From NCBI GenBank assembly GCA_014549065.1, contig JACDOX010000009.1:7006131-7070130 (forward strand): 64,000 bases of DNA, in the 5' to 3' direction. Shown here in pieces: positions 1 through 12,400 of the stretch. Position 1 is the first letter of the stretch. Every line of letters starts with the position of its first letter. This DNA is from Cardinalis cardinalis (Eukaryota > Chordata > Aves > Passeriformes > Cardinalidae). Under the pieces are notes generated by a model. It was not told the DNA's origin. It saw only the letters and a list, made by a program, of their open reading frames with translations, and did not search any database. The translations under genes and the position numbers were made by a program.

Positions 1-3000
1 TTGTGCAATGATGACAACTGATAACATAATTTGGTAGGGGAGGAATCCTGATGCCTTAGGNCCAAATGTTAAATGTCCTGAAACACATGTAAAAAATTCC
101 AGGAGTTTTCATTGACTTTGAGAAATGACAATTGGAGCAGGGCTGAGATCCCCNTGGGAGGTGAAGGCAGGCAGCATGCCTCACTGTTTTTGTCAATCCA
201 CCTGTAAATTGGGGGCATTATAGAAGAAATGGAATGGCAGGAACTGCAAGAACTTTGTTGCTTAGGGCACCACCTCTGTTGAAGCAGAATTGTGATCTTT
301 CCTCAAGCATGGCAGATGCTCTTTCTGCTCTTTCTGCTGATAACTTCTTTTGTTTCTAAGATCTTAACAGGCCAATACTCTCTGCCACTAAAAGTATCCC
401 TTGAGGGAGATGTGTAAGAGAGGCTCCTCCCAGATTGATTGGTGAAAGCAATGGGCTGAAGAACAAGCTATAAACTTGTAGTCAGCCATAGTATTTTAAA
501 AATAAGAGGTGATTTAAGGAAATAAAAGTTTTTGAAATTTCAGTTTGANGTCAACTCTTTCAGGATGACTGATGATTACTGAATGTTTTATCCTCTGTAG
601 TCGATATCAAGTGCAGCATTTTGATACGTTAGTTGAGGGAGGCATAATCTGTTTGATAGCTTGGACACCNTTCCTGGTTAACTCAGGAGAGCCTAAGCCA
701 ACTCTGGTTTTGGAAGTGGAACTATAGCATTGTCTACAATTAAAAATACTTCCCACTTCCTTGTTTTCTTTTCTATATGCCCTATCAAGTTGTAATCCTT
801 CAGGCTGAAGTTTTCCATAATTGGTGTTTGCTTCTAGCTCAGGTTTTGTTGTTTCTTACTTCTTTTTTTTTTTTTTTTTAAGATTAAAGACAGTACCAGA
901 ACACAAAATTAATAACATGCTCAAATTGAGGAAGTTAGTCTTAACTCTGACATTTCCTATCTTTGAAGTGTTACAGTCTGCAGTCTTAATGTTCTGTTAA
1001 CATGCATTTATGTGTCATGTATGTATAATTTACAGGCCATGTTTTATTTTGTTCTCCTGTTGGNCTGGCATCGAGATGAGTGATGCAGACAAAGAGTACT
1101 AAGTTTGGAAAAGAATTAATGAGCATTCAAATGTTCAGTTCCTATGTAGGCCCTTTGTACAGNATATCTTTGCACATTACATATAAATTATTAAAATAAC
1201 ACTATTGTTAGCCTGCTATTCAAAACATGATTTAGCATCGATTGTGTAACAATTCAGAAGTTACTGTTCTTAGAAGAAAAAAGAGTTTGGTGAAAATTGA
1301 TTCANTTTTTGTTTAAGTTGGGGGGTTTTGATATAAGCTAATATTTTGTCTTTTTTTTTTACTAAGGCAGCACTAGTTAAATCAGACCCTTCTGGTGAAT
1401 TGCAAAGAAATAAATCACAACAGACATTAATCTAGTTGAGGGCTAAGTAATTAACTTCATAGAAGGGTGGTGCATACTGTGTCTGTGACACTAGACTGAC
1501 TGCTGTGCATAGAATAAATGCACTATTTAGGTTGCCTATGGTATTCCANCCCTTCAATTAAGTAAACAAATATATATAGAGCTACTCTTGAGTGTATCCT
1601 TTGTGGTCTAAACACTGTATCTTATTAAAATCATCTGCATGCAGTATGTGGGGTTTGAGTTCCTGCCAGTGGTTTCATCCATTGTTAACAGTGATGCTCA
1701 GCTCTCCCAAGAGTTAAATACAGTGGTACTTCAGTTATGTGGAGAGGGTGCTCTTGGTTGCTTTGGTGGCCATTTCACTGCATATTACCTCCCACTTTGT
1801 TTCCATCCATGTGTGTGGCATAGGGTGTTGCCTGAAAAAATATAGGCTTTTTCAGGAAATAAAATATCCATATAGGTTGAGAAAAATATCGGAGGCAGCC
1901 TGTAATTGATTCTGGGGGACAAGACCAGGGCCAGAATAGGTGTGTTCCTGCCTCCTCTATGTGTGTATTAAGATATTTAATATTTACATTTTCATATCTG
2001 TTTTCACCTCAACAATAGTAACAAAACATCTGTTGAACTCCAAAAGATAGGATCAGTTCTGAAAGTGGAACTATTAATTGTTCATTACTGTTTGTATTGT
2101 GATCCTCATTCTGCAAGTGATTGTTCTACTTTTTAGAAATCGTCAAGTTCAAGTAGTTATAGTTTATCATCATAAAACACATTTTTACCTGCAAGGTCAT
2201 AACTGCATTCAGATGTTAATCCATTGCTCAAAGTATTTGCAGCAGATTTCTTTTCAGCACTTAGAGATACAGACAGTATATGTTGGTGAAAATTTTGCTC
2301 AGAGAAAATACAGCTAAAACTACATTTGCCTGAAGCTATGTTTATTTGATTATGCTGTTAAATTGAGTTGAAGGAATATTAAAGTGGTGATAAGCCACAT
2401 ACACAAATAACTTCGTGTGAAATCTGAGATTTTAGTCACTAGTTCACCAGACTTGCCACAGTCTCAGATTAATCTGAGTATTTTTAAAGTTTTAATTAGC
2501 TATCTCTTCAAAGAGTGTTTAACTTGCCCTTCTAAAAAATTGTAATAGCAACAGGCTATTTTGAAACATCTATTTTTATATAGTTTTTATTTTCCCTGCT
2601 AGATAGGAGATTTTATGGCATATACAGCTCTGTGGAAGCAGAGACAAGTAAACAGAATTGTCTAAAATAAGATCACCCTTTGCCTCCAAACAGCAACATC
2701 CCCGAATGTAGCTAACAAAAGATGCGTGTTTATCAGACGTGTCTGACCTTTTGGAGCACAGTGATTAGGTAAAAGAAAGCCATCAATTTAGATCAGAACA
2801 AGCTTGTTCTTAACACAAAAATAAGAAAGCATTTTGCTTCCACGACATGTTTGAATGGGTCACAGATATTTGAACTGGGAACTGCTATCGCCCTGGAGTG
2901 TGTCTTGGACCACCATGCCGGCTCGTCTGCACACGTGTAATTGAAAACNGTGTGTGGCACGGGGGCGGCGGGGCCGGCTGCAACCACAGGCTCTGGCAGN

Positions 3001-3408
3001 TCTTGTGAGCCCTGGTTTGGCTGCTCCTTGTCAGATTCTCCACTTACACCTGTGTCCATGGGATGTGTGGGTCAGAAGCATTACAGGCCATGCTGGTTGG
3101 ATAGCTTTGCCCCTTCACAACAACCTTGCAGTCACTGACAATGCTGAGGAGGTTCTTCCCATGGCTGTTTTTGCTTTCAGGCTTCTGAGCTCTAAGTGAA
3201 GCCAAAAAAAGAGTGACTGCTNAACTGGTGACTGGGATCACACAATAATTTCACCAGTGATCAGTGCTGCAGTTTATGAGCTAGTGTCTCGGTGACAGGT
3301 AAATATGCCCATGAGCTACAGTCATTAAAAGGAAATGGAACAGGTTCAACATAGACAACTGTGCCCCCTTTGAGCTTATAGGACACTGGTTCCTCTGAAG
3401 TGGAGGTG

Positions 3409-3424
3409 GCTGCTGCTGCTGCTG
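3409..3424. repeat. Short (GCT)n microsatellite
   Basis: Five consecutive GCT units stand in presumed intron DNA. No coding frame is supported here, so this is simple-sequence repeat rather than a polyalanine or polyleucine codon run. Confidence 0.8.
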
Positions 3425-3813
3425 AAATTGCATTTTGATTCCTTCTCAGCAGAGTCCACTGCCCTCAAAGGAGAGCTGTGACGGACAAGAGCTTAGAGGG
3501 ATGAAGACAGGAAGAGTTTGTCTACTCCCATCCCAAAGATTTAGAGGCTTCAGGAAAGCCAAGGAGCCAGAAATAAAGTGAAATATCCTCAGTGAATAAT
3601 TAATTGGCTGGAAAGTGGTTTTTTTTAGGGAAACTGAAGCTATACAGGGATTTGGACAAATTCAGCTGAAACACTCTCAGCCATAAAAAAGATGGATAGG
3701 AGGGAAATATACAAAAGTCTTGAAATACCTTGTAATATCTTGTTTCAGCCATCTGGATAGATTCCTTTAAAAGGCACATTCAAAGATTTGGGAGTTTTGT
3801 CTCAAAATCTCTC

Positions 3814-3890
3814 ATTCTCTTCTCTCCTTCTCTGCTTCTTTCCTTTTCTCCTTTTCCTTTTCTTTCCTTTTCCCTAACTTTAAAGAGCAA
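3814..3890 (+). repeat. Polypyrimidine-rich tract
   Basis: About 75 nt are almost entirely C and T on the plus strand, the sense strand of DYNC1I1, and are followed by a branch-point-like CCCTAAC. No exon-like frame follows, so this is probably low-complexity intron sequence and not a used acceptor. Confidence 0.7.
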
Positions 3891-6412
3891 ATGTACTAGA
3901 AGGTGTTAATTTATCTGAAAATGANATTTATGTTGATTTGTATCTTCTGGCACTGTTTTTTTGATCCTTTCCTGCTTGCTGGGATTGTCTCAGAGCTCTG
4001 ACAGCATCAAGAGATGTCTGGTCAGAGGATCTCCTCTTCCTGAGTTCTGTCACAGTTTTCAGAGTAGTAGTGTTCTGTGAAGTTGCTAATTGCAGTTTCT
4101 AGGAAAACACAGAAGTACAGCTTGTGTTTGTCAAATCTCTGCTGTATGGATTGGAAGATCTGCGCACAGAGGAAGCCTCTGGCTCCAGGAGAAGGTGGAG
4201 GAGGCTAGTTTTGGTGAAGTTCACATGCCTGGTGCTGCCTGTGCTCCCTGGTGAGCCNCAGGGACGGGGCGCCGTCGCATCCCTACCAATGCACACAAAG
4301 CATCTTCTTGGTCAGTCCTAGCAGGGCATGTTTCTGGGCAGGAAAGCCAACAGGTTAGTGAAGTGCTTGGCTAGAGGGATCTCCCAAGAAAGAGAAGCTT
4401 CNGAAGGTTCAAGAGCTCTGTGAGACACAGTTTCGTTGTGTACTGGATAAATCATGTAGAATGGTGATACATCAGTAAGGCAAGGACGGGTGCTTGTCAG
4501 GAAGATCCTGGCAGCCATTTTTCATAGATAATACTGGTTTTCCTCATTATAATTACTCTCTGATGCAACCTAAAAGTACCATGATGTTAAAGCAGAAGCA
4601 ATGTGAGTAATTCAGTCAATTAATTAGCTGTGGGTAGCATTTGCCTTTCACTGTAAAGGGATCAGAGGAAAAACTTAATAGCTTTTATGTTCTTTTTCTG
4701 CTCCATATCTTAGCATCATTCATTCAAATAACCTGACCCAAATAAGTTATATTATGCTTTGGTGAACATTTCTACCCTGCATCAACATCATGATATGAAA
4801 GTTAACACATGCTGCTTTGTAGTAACTGGAAGTGGACGGAAAAATTGTCACATGAGTGAGGAACACCCAGATAGCTCTAAACCTCTGCCCTTCCTCCATG
4901 GAGTATCTCCCCATTTCTTCTACCTCTGCCCTGGTATTTGCAGGAAAAACTTGTGCAGAAAAGCTGAGAGGGAGATCCCACAGATAGACTCAGGTCTCCA
5001 GCACTTGTGGGTGACAATGCACCCAGATGAAGGAGCTTGAATGGAAAATGACTGGAAGGGGAGCATTAACCCAGAGAAGAATTTGAATTGGAGTTTGTAG
5101 ATACTTTTGTTTTTATTTGTGGTCTTTTCCTGTATAACTATTGTGGTTTGGTATTGGGGCCTTTGCAGAAAGAATGGGCTTGGAGGATAAAAGACAATTT
5201 TTCTTTTGACTTTATTATTGCCAAAGTTTCCCTCTGCATCCCTGAAGAATTTATATTAGAGAGGTTTATTTTACTAACAGTCTGTTAGCAGGATTGGCCC
5301 CTTGTTGAAAGCATGATGCAGTGCATGAGATTGAATAAGGTAAAATAAGATGAAGTTGTAAGGAATTAGGTGGCATGTGGACACTGAATATTTTTTCCTC
5401 TGTGCTAAAGGTATTGACTTCAGTCATTAATTGTTTTGTGAACTGAGTCACTAGAAATGGCCCAGACATTGCTAATACTGTCAGCTAAAAATAACACATT
5501 TAATTCATACATTCCTGGGGACACTCTTCAGGTTTGAGATAGCAAGTTGTTTTAATAGCCTGGACTTTGATTTTATTTATCTGTGGCCATACTGTGGAGT
5601 AAAGGCAATTAAATAATCTCAATGTCATAAATATATTTAATTTTTTTTTCTTTAGAATGACATATTTTCTTTTTCAGCCACTTAATATACAATGTAATGC
5701 TGTTAGAAACTAGAAGACAAGGAGCAGTGATGCTTTATTAAATTCAGAAAGTCCCTTGCCTAGGATATTGCTCCACTTAGAAGGTTTTTCTACTTGAAAT
5801 CAGTGAGACTCATTTCATTCAAGAGTTTGACAAATGGTAGTGCTGTACACATCAGAATAAATGAAATCTTTTAGGAAATGTAGTAATAACAGGGAGATGG
5901 TTGCACAGCTGGTTTTGGTTCCATCTCTGATAGCAGGATCTCTGCACTGCCCCTTCCTACTACACAGAAGCCAGTCTAGGTGTGTGGCTGTGGCCACACG
6001 TGTGCCACAGGTACTTGTGAGCTGGTGCACTGACCTCTCTTCTGGTGCTACAGTTCCTTCTGCTGAAGGATTTTGAAAGAACAGAGTGGTCTTTCAAATA
6101 TANGTCACCTCTGATCCACATCTGTGTATGTGAGCGTGAGAGACAGCTGCCTAAAATTATTTACTCTTGTAACTCTGGTCTCCATTCCTGGTAGAAGTAA
6201 AGGAGAAAAATGCCAGAAGTGGAAGACAAAGAATGGAAAACCCAGAGACTTCAACAATGCCTATATTAACTGGGCTGACATGGCTTTTTCACAGGTTGCA
6301 TTTCTCAGTCCGTAGCCTGAGCTAATGCCAACTGTACCATATTTGGTGTTTCAACAGGCAAAACCCCAAACATGCACACCAGCCCTTCATAATGTAACTC
6401 AGCCACTGATAC

Positions 6413-6439
6413 ACATGTATAATACATGTATAATACATG
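6413..6439. repeat. 11-bp tandem repeat, about 2.5 copies
   Basis: The unit ACATGTATAAT occurs twice in tandem and is followed by a partial third copy. It lies in presumed DYNC1I1 intron DNA. Confidence 0.85.
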
Positions 6440-7984
6440 GGAAGCATTAAAAAGCACACTGTTTTCCACCAAAGACTGGATGTAGAGGCAAAGTCAGAGA
6501 AAAACTAATAGGAAAAAAAATCCTGATAATCAGCAGTGAGATATGGATATGTTTAGATCTTGTATTGCAAATTCTTGTCCTTACAATTAACACTTGCAGC
6601 AGTGTATGTGGAGCTTCCACACACAGGTAATCTTGGACATACACAAGCTCTTTCCCCAGCTGAGTCATGTCCTTTTCTTAGTCTCCAATTCTGTGTATTC
6701 AGTCAAGATGTAANGAGAAGAGAATAATTTGACTGTTTTCCAGTACAGTGTACCATATGCCTCATGGGCACCTATGATCTACTAGTGCTACGTGGACACA
6801 GCTGACCATCTGCTTGACACTTCTTGTGGTGTATTAAAATATTTAAGTCAGTTCAGATTGAATACTGGATAGTACAGACTGGATTAGCTATGGTTATACC
6901 CATTCTTCAGTCCAAAGGCATCCATTTGCTAAGGTGGACAGCAGTTTNTTATAGTTTCCAAAACAGTTGCCTTCTTCAGTACCGAGCAGTGTGTAATGTC
7001 TTGAAACAGTTATTCTTTCATGTTATATGCAGGATGTGATCACAGCACTTCAGGAGGGCAGTAAAAACTTGCATGGATCATGTGGATGCTTGTTGCTGTT
7101 TTCTGGAATTCAGCTTAATGAAAACAAAGTTGAGAAAAGTGCTTGTTTTGTTTTGGTGTTTCGTTTTGGTTTTTTTTTTTTTGTTTTTAATTATCTCAAT
7201 CCCAGCTTGCATTATCTTCCAGAAATTGCAGTATTGGATCCAGCTGGAAATGACTGCAGTATTATTTTGCCATAGCACTAAAGCATTTTGTCTGGAAGTT
7301 CAGCTATTTAGATTACACATCCCTCTTGAAGCCTAATGTTCAAGAGCTCTTCATTAGAAACATCAATGGTATTAAATGGAAATGGATCTNGCATGATGAT
7401 ATAAAAAAGTCAGACTAGTAATGCAGTATCCAGTCGGTATAACATTTCCATTGTAATGCATTTCCTGTAACTGTGAATTCCTCAGCATAGAGGAGGGTAA
7501 CTAAAATAACACAATATATTTATTTTACTACTTAGAGCTTTAATGAACTTCAGGAAAATAGTTTCAACAGAGTGTTTTAAAAGCTCTGTTACCTTGTGCA
7601 CACTGACCTGGGTCCTGCAAACAATTACACTTGGACACAGGCTTGCTGACTGCCAATAGCCAGCTTGGGTGTGTGAAGTGAAACACACGTGTTTGTACAT
7701 GTAGAGATCAAGGCCTTGCTCTCCTTGGGAAAATCTGAAATATTTTAACCAAGGGGTAGATTTTGCAGCAGCACTACAAAATCAAGCAGATAAAGCCTTT
7801 TCCTCTGCCACTGACTAAAGGCTCCTTCTGGCTGGTACTTGAATAGGAAACTGCCAGGTGTGCCATGTGAACTTGGCCANGGTTCCCAGATGCCAACCCC
7901 CAGTGGGTTGGTGAGGCTCATGCCATGGTGCTTCACTGTGCACAGCCCTGCTGATTGCAGTAGGAGCTCTCCTCAAAGGAGGTG

Positions 7985-8478
7985 NNNNNNNNNNNNNNNN
8001 NNNNNNNNNNNNNNNNNNNNNNNNNNNNNNNNNNNNNNNNNNNNNNNNNNNNNNNNNNNNNNNNNNNNNNNNNNNNNNNNNNNNNNNNNNNNNNNNNNNN
8101 NNNNNNNNNNNNNNNNNNNNNNNNNNNNNNNNNNNNNNNNNNNNNNNNNNNNNNNNNNNNNNNNNNNNNNNNNNNNNNNNNNNNNNNNNNNNNNNNNNNN
8201 NNNNNNNNNNNNNNNNNNNNNNNNNNNNNNNNNNNNNNNNNNNNNNNNNNNNNNNNNNNNNNNNNNNNNNNNNNNNNNNNNNNNNNNNNNNNNNNNNNNN
8301 NNNNNNNNNNNNNNNNNNNNNNNNNNNNNNNNNNNNNNNNNNNNNNNNNNNNNNNNNNNNNNNNNNNNNNNNNNNNNNNNNNNNNNNNNNNNNNNNNNNN
8401 NNNNNNNNNNNNNNNNNNNNNNNNNNNNNNNNNNNNNNNNNNNNNNNNNNNNNNNNNNNNNNNNNNNNNNNNNNNNNN
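7985..8478. other. Assembly gap (494 N)
   Basis: This is a continuous run of N. It begins in intron-like DNA and ends inside the last coding exon of DYNC1I1, since sequence resumes in frame at a conserved tryptophan codon. The splice acceptor and the 5' part of that exon are therefore hidden. The two long frames spanning the gap are artefacts of N. Confidence 0.98.
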
Positions 8479-8566
8479 GTGGACACGCTTTGCCCGGACC
8501 TTGGTGGAGATCCGTGCCAACCGAGCCGACAGCGAGGAGGAGGGGGCGGTGGAGCTCTCGGCATAG
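8479..8566 (+). CDS. DYNC1I1: Cytoplasmic dynein 1 intermediate chain 1, C-terminal end (partial)
   Basis: The frame starting at 8480 reads WTRFARTLVEIRANR, then ADSEEEGAVELSA and a TAG stop at 8564-8566. This is the characteristic C-terminus of dynein intermediate chain 1. The paralogue DYNC1I2 instead ends with alanine- and isoleucine-rich residues after a related WARF motif, so I favour paralogue 1. The protein is a WD40-repeat subunit of cytoplasmic dynein 1 that binds heavy chains, light chains and the dynactin p150 subunit and so couples the motor to cargo. Only the short acidic tail after the last WD repeat is visible. The upstream exon boundary is in the N gap. Synteny supports the call, because SLC25A13 follows in convergent orientation. 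Confidence 0.93.
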
Positions 8567-9110
8567 AGGGAGAGGAGCAGTGCCCGCCAGAGCAGCAGCT
8601 TCCCCCGCNGGGTGCGCCAGTGTTCGGTGTCAGATCAGTCCTGCTGTGGCTTTTGATGCCAGTGTACATGCCAGTATTGCTCAAAGCATTCCATGTTAAT
8701 CACACTGCTTTACACAAGGCTGAAAATATCCAGAGCATTTTCATACTTTATATTTCTGTCTGAAAAGTAAGAAAGAAAAGACAAATCAACCCTTTATGGG
8801 TTTAGTTGTTGCCTTTTAACTACTTAGTAGCTGTATTTAATAGCTAGGAACCCCTGGTTAAACTTGTGCTCACATTGCCCTTCTGGCATAGTCCTATTAA
8901 ATCCATATGAAGCCAGATATGATTATGTGCAGATGTGGTGTGCTTCACTGTATGGGACTGGGCCAAAGACTTTAGATGTGGTGTATCACATGGTGACTTA
9001 CATTATGAATGGATGTACTATACGAAAGTTGCTGCTCCTTATTTATTGCGGTGTGCTGCATGGAACATATTTATTTGAAAGCATTAAAATAAACGATCCT
9101 AAAGCATGTG
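8567..9110 (+). other. DYNC1I1: DYNC1I1 3' UTR
   Basis: The region runs from the TAG stop to just past the first good polyadenylation signal. It starts GC-rich and turns AT-rich. The end is an estimate: cleavage is placed about 15-20 nt after the AATAAA at 9088, and a longer form could end near 9410-9420. Confidence 0.6.
9088..9093 (+). promoter_or_regulatory. DYNC1I1: Polyadenylation signal AATAAA (proximal), DYNC1I1
   Basis: A canonical AATAAA lies about 520 nt after the stop codon and is followed by a GU-rich stretch at about 9130-9147. This is the best candidate for the main 3' end. Confidence 0.6.
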
Positions 9111-9389
9111 CATAATGAGAGAACTGCATTGTCTGTGTGCTGCTGTAGAGGTTACATTAAAGTCCACGTAACAATTACAGTACATCAGTTGTGCTTAAGA
9201 TGTAAGATCTANACAGGTTGGCTTGAGTGGATGGAATGAGCTCCCTTTCCTTTTTTTTTTAAGATGCCTATTATTTCTAGGCACTTTAACTATATTTCAG
9301 ATACAGTTGGTCACTGATACTTGTCATGCAAGTTAACACTAATAGTCTGACAAAGGGTTGTGGTTCCCAAGTATGACACCAGTATTGCC

Positions 9390-9395
9390 AATAAA
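9390..9395 (+). promoter_or_regulatory. DYNC1I1: Polyadenylation signal AATAAA (distal), DYNC1I1
   Basis: A second canonical AATAAA about 300 nt further on is followed by GU-rich sequence at about 9407-9440. It could give a longer 3' UTR form. Confidence 0.4.
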
Positions 9396-9419
9396 ATGTA
9401 TCAGGCCTGTTCTGTTGCA

Positions 9420-12400
9420 GTGTGGTTGATCTTTCTTTGCTAGCAGTGCTCAACATGTTCATTACCAGTCACTGGTGAGGCANTGGGTAAATGGGACTGC
9501 CCTGATGCACAGAAAACTCATGCAGCTGCTCTGTAAATAGATAGATAGTCCCTTCAGCATTGGGACTGCCCAGTAATGGACCTGCATGGATCAGACCCTG
9601 CTACTAATTTTCCATGGGCAAGCACTAAGCTTTCCATGTCAGCTTCTGGGCTAATTTTTATTCTCCCTCCATGCTTACCTGCACACACATGCACAGAGCA
9701 TGCTGCCATTTGTGCTGAAAGAAAAGGAGCAGGAGAGACAAGACCTCCTGAGACTGTCTTGAGAGACAGATCGGCGCAGGGGACAGAGGAACAAGCTCCT
9801 TTATGACAATCTCTTGTGGCTTGAGTAAAGAAATAGAGTGCAGACTGGTCTCATTCAGTGCTGTGGCCCAGATGGATGTTGGTGGTGAGGCTGCTTGATA
9901 CATCCATGTCACAACACTCTGCTGAGCCAGAGGACAGCTCTGACATCTGGGTTTAGCAGTGGTTCNCATTGAGGGGTATGGAGGTAAACCATTTCGGCAA
10001 GAAACACTGCAAGTTTGACAAGAAGGATCTTGTACATTAGGTTTCTTATCTCGTTGCCACATCTCATCTTTGGGCAGCCATGCTGAGGAATGAACACAAC
10101 ATCTGATCATGTTTGGGGTTATGGCCCGATCCAGAAGCACTGGGAAGTCTGCACTGCTAAAGCCAGAGTAGGCTGAGAAAATGAATCCTTTGGAAAAGCT
10201 GCATTTCCCTTATCTTCTGGGTGGTTAGAGGCACCTCCCTGTGAGAGTGCATGAGCTACTTTCATCTTCATGGTGGAACCTGCAACTATCTCCCAGTGCC
10301 CATGGAAGTGTCCTNCCACTGGGCTGTGGGAAGCATCTTCTCCCAGAAGGCCCAGTACTCAGCAGAGATATATCAGTCATTTTCAGGTGGTACCCTGAGA
10401 TTGGAGCCATGTGTTAGAGAACTTTTTATTCCTGATGCTCCCCTGGGTGCTTTGGGAGTTGTCCTGAAGAACCAGTGTAGCACTTGCAGCACTTCTATAG
10501 CTTAAAGATGAATGCTAACAAACAGCCAGGTGAAATGACTGGAAAGGAGCAGTTTAGATATCATCTCTGGGTTTTTTCCCCAGTTTTGTCCTGTTTTCAG
10601 AAACCATAAGTGTTGTCTGTATGCATGGATGAGGCCCATGTGGTGCAGAGTGGAAGAGGGGAGGCTCACTTGGTTCTCAGTAGGTCACAAGAGCAGGAAC
10701 ATGCACGGGTGGATACACAGCAAAGTACTGCCCTCATGGGAGGCACAGGTGGGAATCCACCACCCTTCCACCCTGTGGAGTAGCTGCACATTGCAAAGTG
10801 TGAGGACACCATGCGAGAGTGCCTGTGGTATAAAGAGAAGGGCATGAAGCCAATGTTGTCTCCCACTCATCATAATCAGTTCAGTGGGAACAGTTGGCAA
10901 ATTTTCTTCTACTTTTTCCATATTACCATTCAGCTTTTGGAACCTAAGGGGAGGTCTGCATGTTCACGTCCAAGTTCTCCCTACTTTATAGTATTAATAG
11001 CTTCTGAAATGGTTTTAAGAGCAGCCTCACAGGACCTTCAGCAGTTGCTGCTGTGTGCAAATCAGNATGACCAAAGTCCGTTTTTGAAATTTTTCTTTCC
11101 TTTTTTTCTTTTTTGTGCTGTGTGGGGTTCAACAGTACACAGAGGGAACAAGGAAAAGATATGAATTTCGACAGAAATCACCAGGTTTGTATATACAGAG
11201 CAATAACATGAAAGAACCATTTCACACAGCTGAAACAGATGGAAAAGCACCCAAGAACAAGAAGCATTTACTTCCCTTCTGCTGCTCATGGTTATCCTGC
11301 AGTGGAGTTTCTGACCTGCCCTTGTTGCTGCCCTTCCAGGAATCTCCCACAGTTCTTGTTTGTTTGATTTTCCTGCTGCTAAACAAATGGCTGCATTTCA
11401 CTGGCTTTCTAAAACAGCCCATATGACAAAATGTTACTCAGAATCTGCCCAGTAGGGAAGTAAGTACAAAATTATCCTTTAATTTCAGCAAAAAAGAAAT
11501 CATTTTCTCCTGTCTCTTTTGCCTACAAACATCCAGAGACTAGAAGAAAGAACATAAAGAACATAATGTCCTATGCTCTAGCACTGCCAGGATGCTGCCA
11601 TGACTGCTCTGGGTGTGGGATGGGTCAGAAGACAGCCTGGCTCTTTTANGGCCATTGCAAGTGAGTTTTCTGTGAAAGACGAACTGTGTGCTCAGACTGA
11701 GCTGGAGAGCACATCTGAACCACAGAGGTCAGAAAAAGCAAACCCAACTACAGCAGAAGTAGGCAAGTGGCAAGAAGAGGCTAAATTGAGCTTTAGCATG
11801 GAGGACAGGACTGTGAGGTACATGTGGAAGGGACAACCCTCCTGTACTGGTTGAAGGGAAGTCCAGAGTCCCCCTTGATTTCAGTGCCAAGGATCAGAGC
11901 TATGCCAGCACAGGCAAAAGGCAGAGGATTTGGGATGTGGGATTTGTTCTGAAAAAAGCTGTGAAAGGACATGGGGAGACATGATAGGTGGCACTGGGGG
12001 TGGGAGCTGGAGGCAGTAGCTGAAAGGTGAAGCAGGATTCTTCACCTTTATGACATGTACTTTGCTCAAGACACCCCATGTAACAGAGAAAGAAGGTGAT
12101 AGCCAGGGTACACTGAAAGAACATGTGCACAGCACTGGCCAAGCTGGAGTTTGACCAGGACACACAAAACAGCATGGGGCTGGAATGCCAGGTCCATCAT
12201 GTAAATAACAGCACTTGGTCCAAGTGGATCTTTGAAAGGTGGAAGTGAAATAGGCTACCTCTGAAGTCTGGGAACACTACAAACGTCTCCATGGAAAGGC
12301 TGTCAGAGGAACTCTTTGCTGCTGAGAGTAGACTCCACAGAATTACCTGCAGCTTATTACTTTAAAGAGAAAAAGCAGGTAGGACAAATGGTGCTGGGTT

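Larger units (their letters stand above)
1..7984 (+). other. DYNC1I1: Probable last intron of DYNC1I1 (3' part)
   Basis: This stretch lies upstream of the DYNC1I1 terminal coding segment on the same strand. I searched it for the WD40-repeat sequence that should precede that segment and found none. The open frames here (the longest before the gap about 93 codons) resemble no known protein. Base composition is AT-rich, with T runs (about 863-879, 1353-1362), a pyrimidine tract near 3814-3890 and two small GC-rich pockets near 2930-3010 and 4240-4290. Intron status is inferred from the neighbouring exon and from the large introns of this gene in other vertebrates. Confidence 0.7.

Noticed and set aside
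7815..8699. Very long open frames (up to 289 codons) on both strands
   Set aside because: They are open only because they cross 494 N. The only real coding content is the 28-residue DYNC1I1 end at 8480-8566.
9658..10140. 160-codon minus-strand open frame in the intergenic region
   Set aside because: It resembles no protein family I know, contains an N, overlaps other open frames on both strands and has no splice or promoter context.
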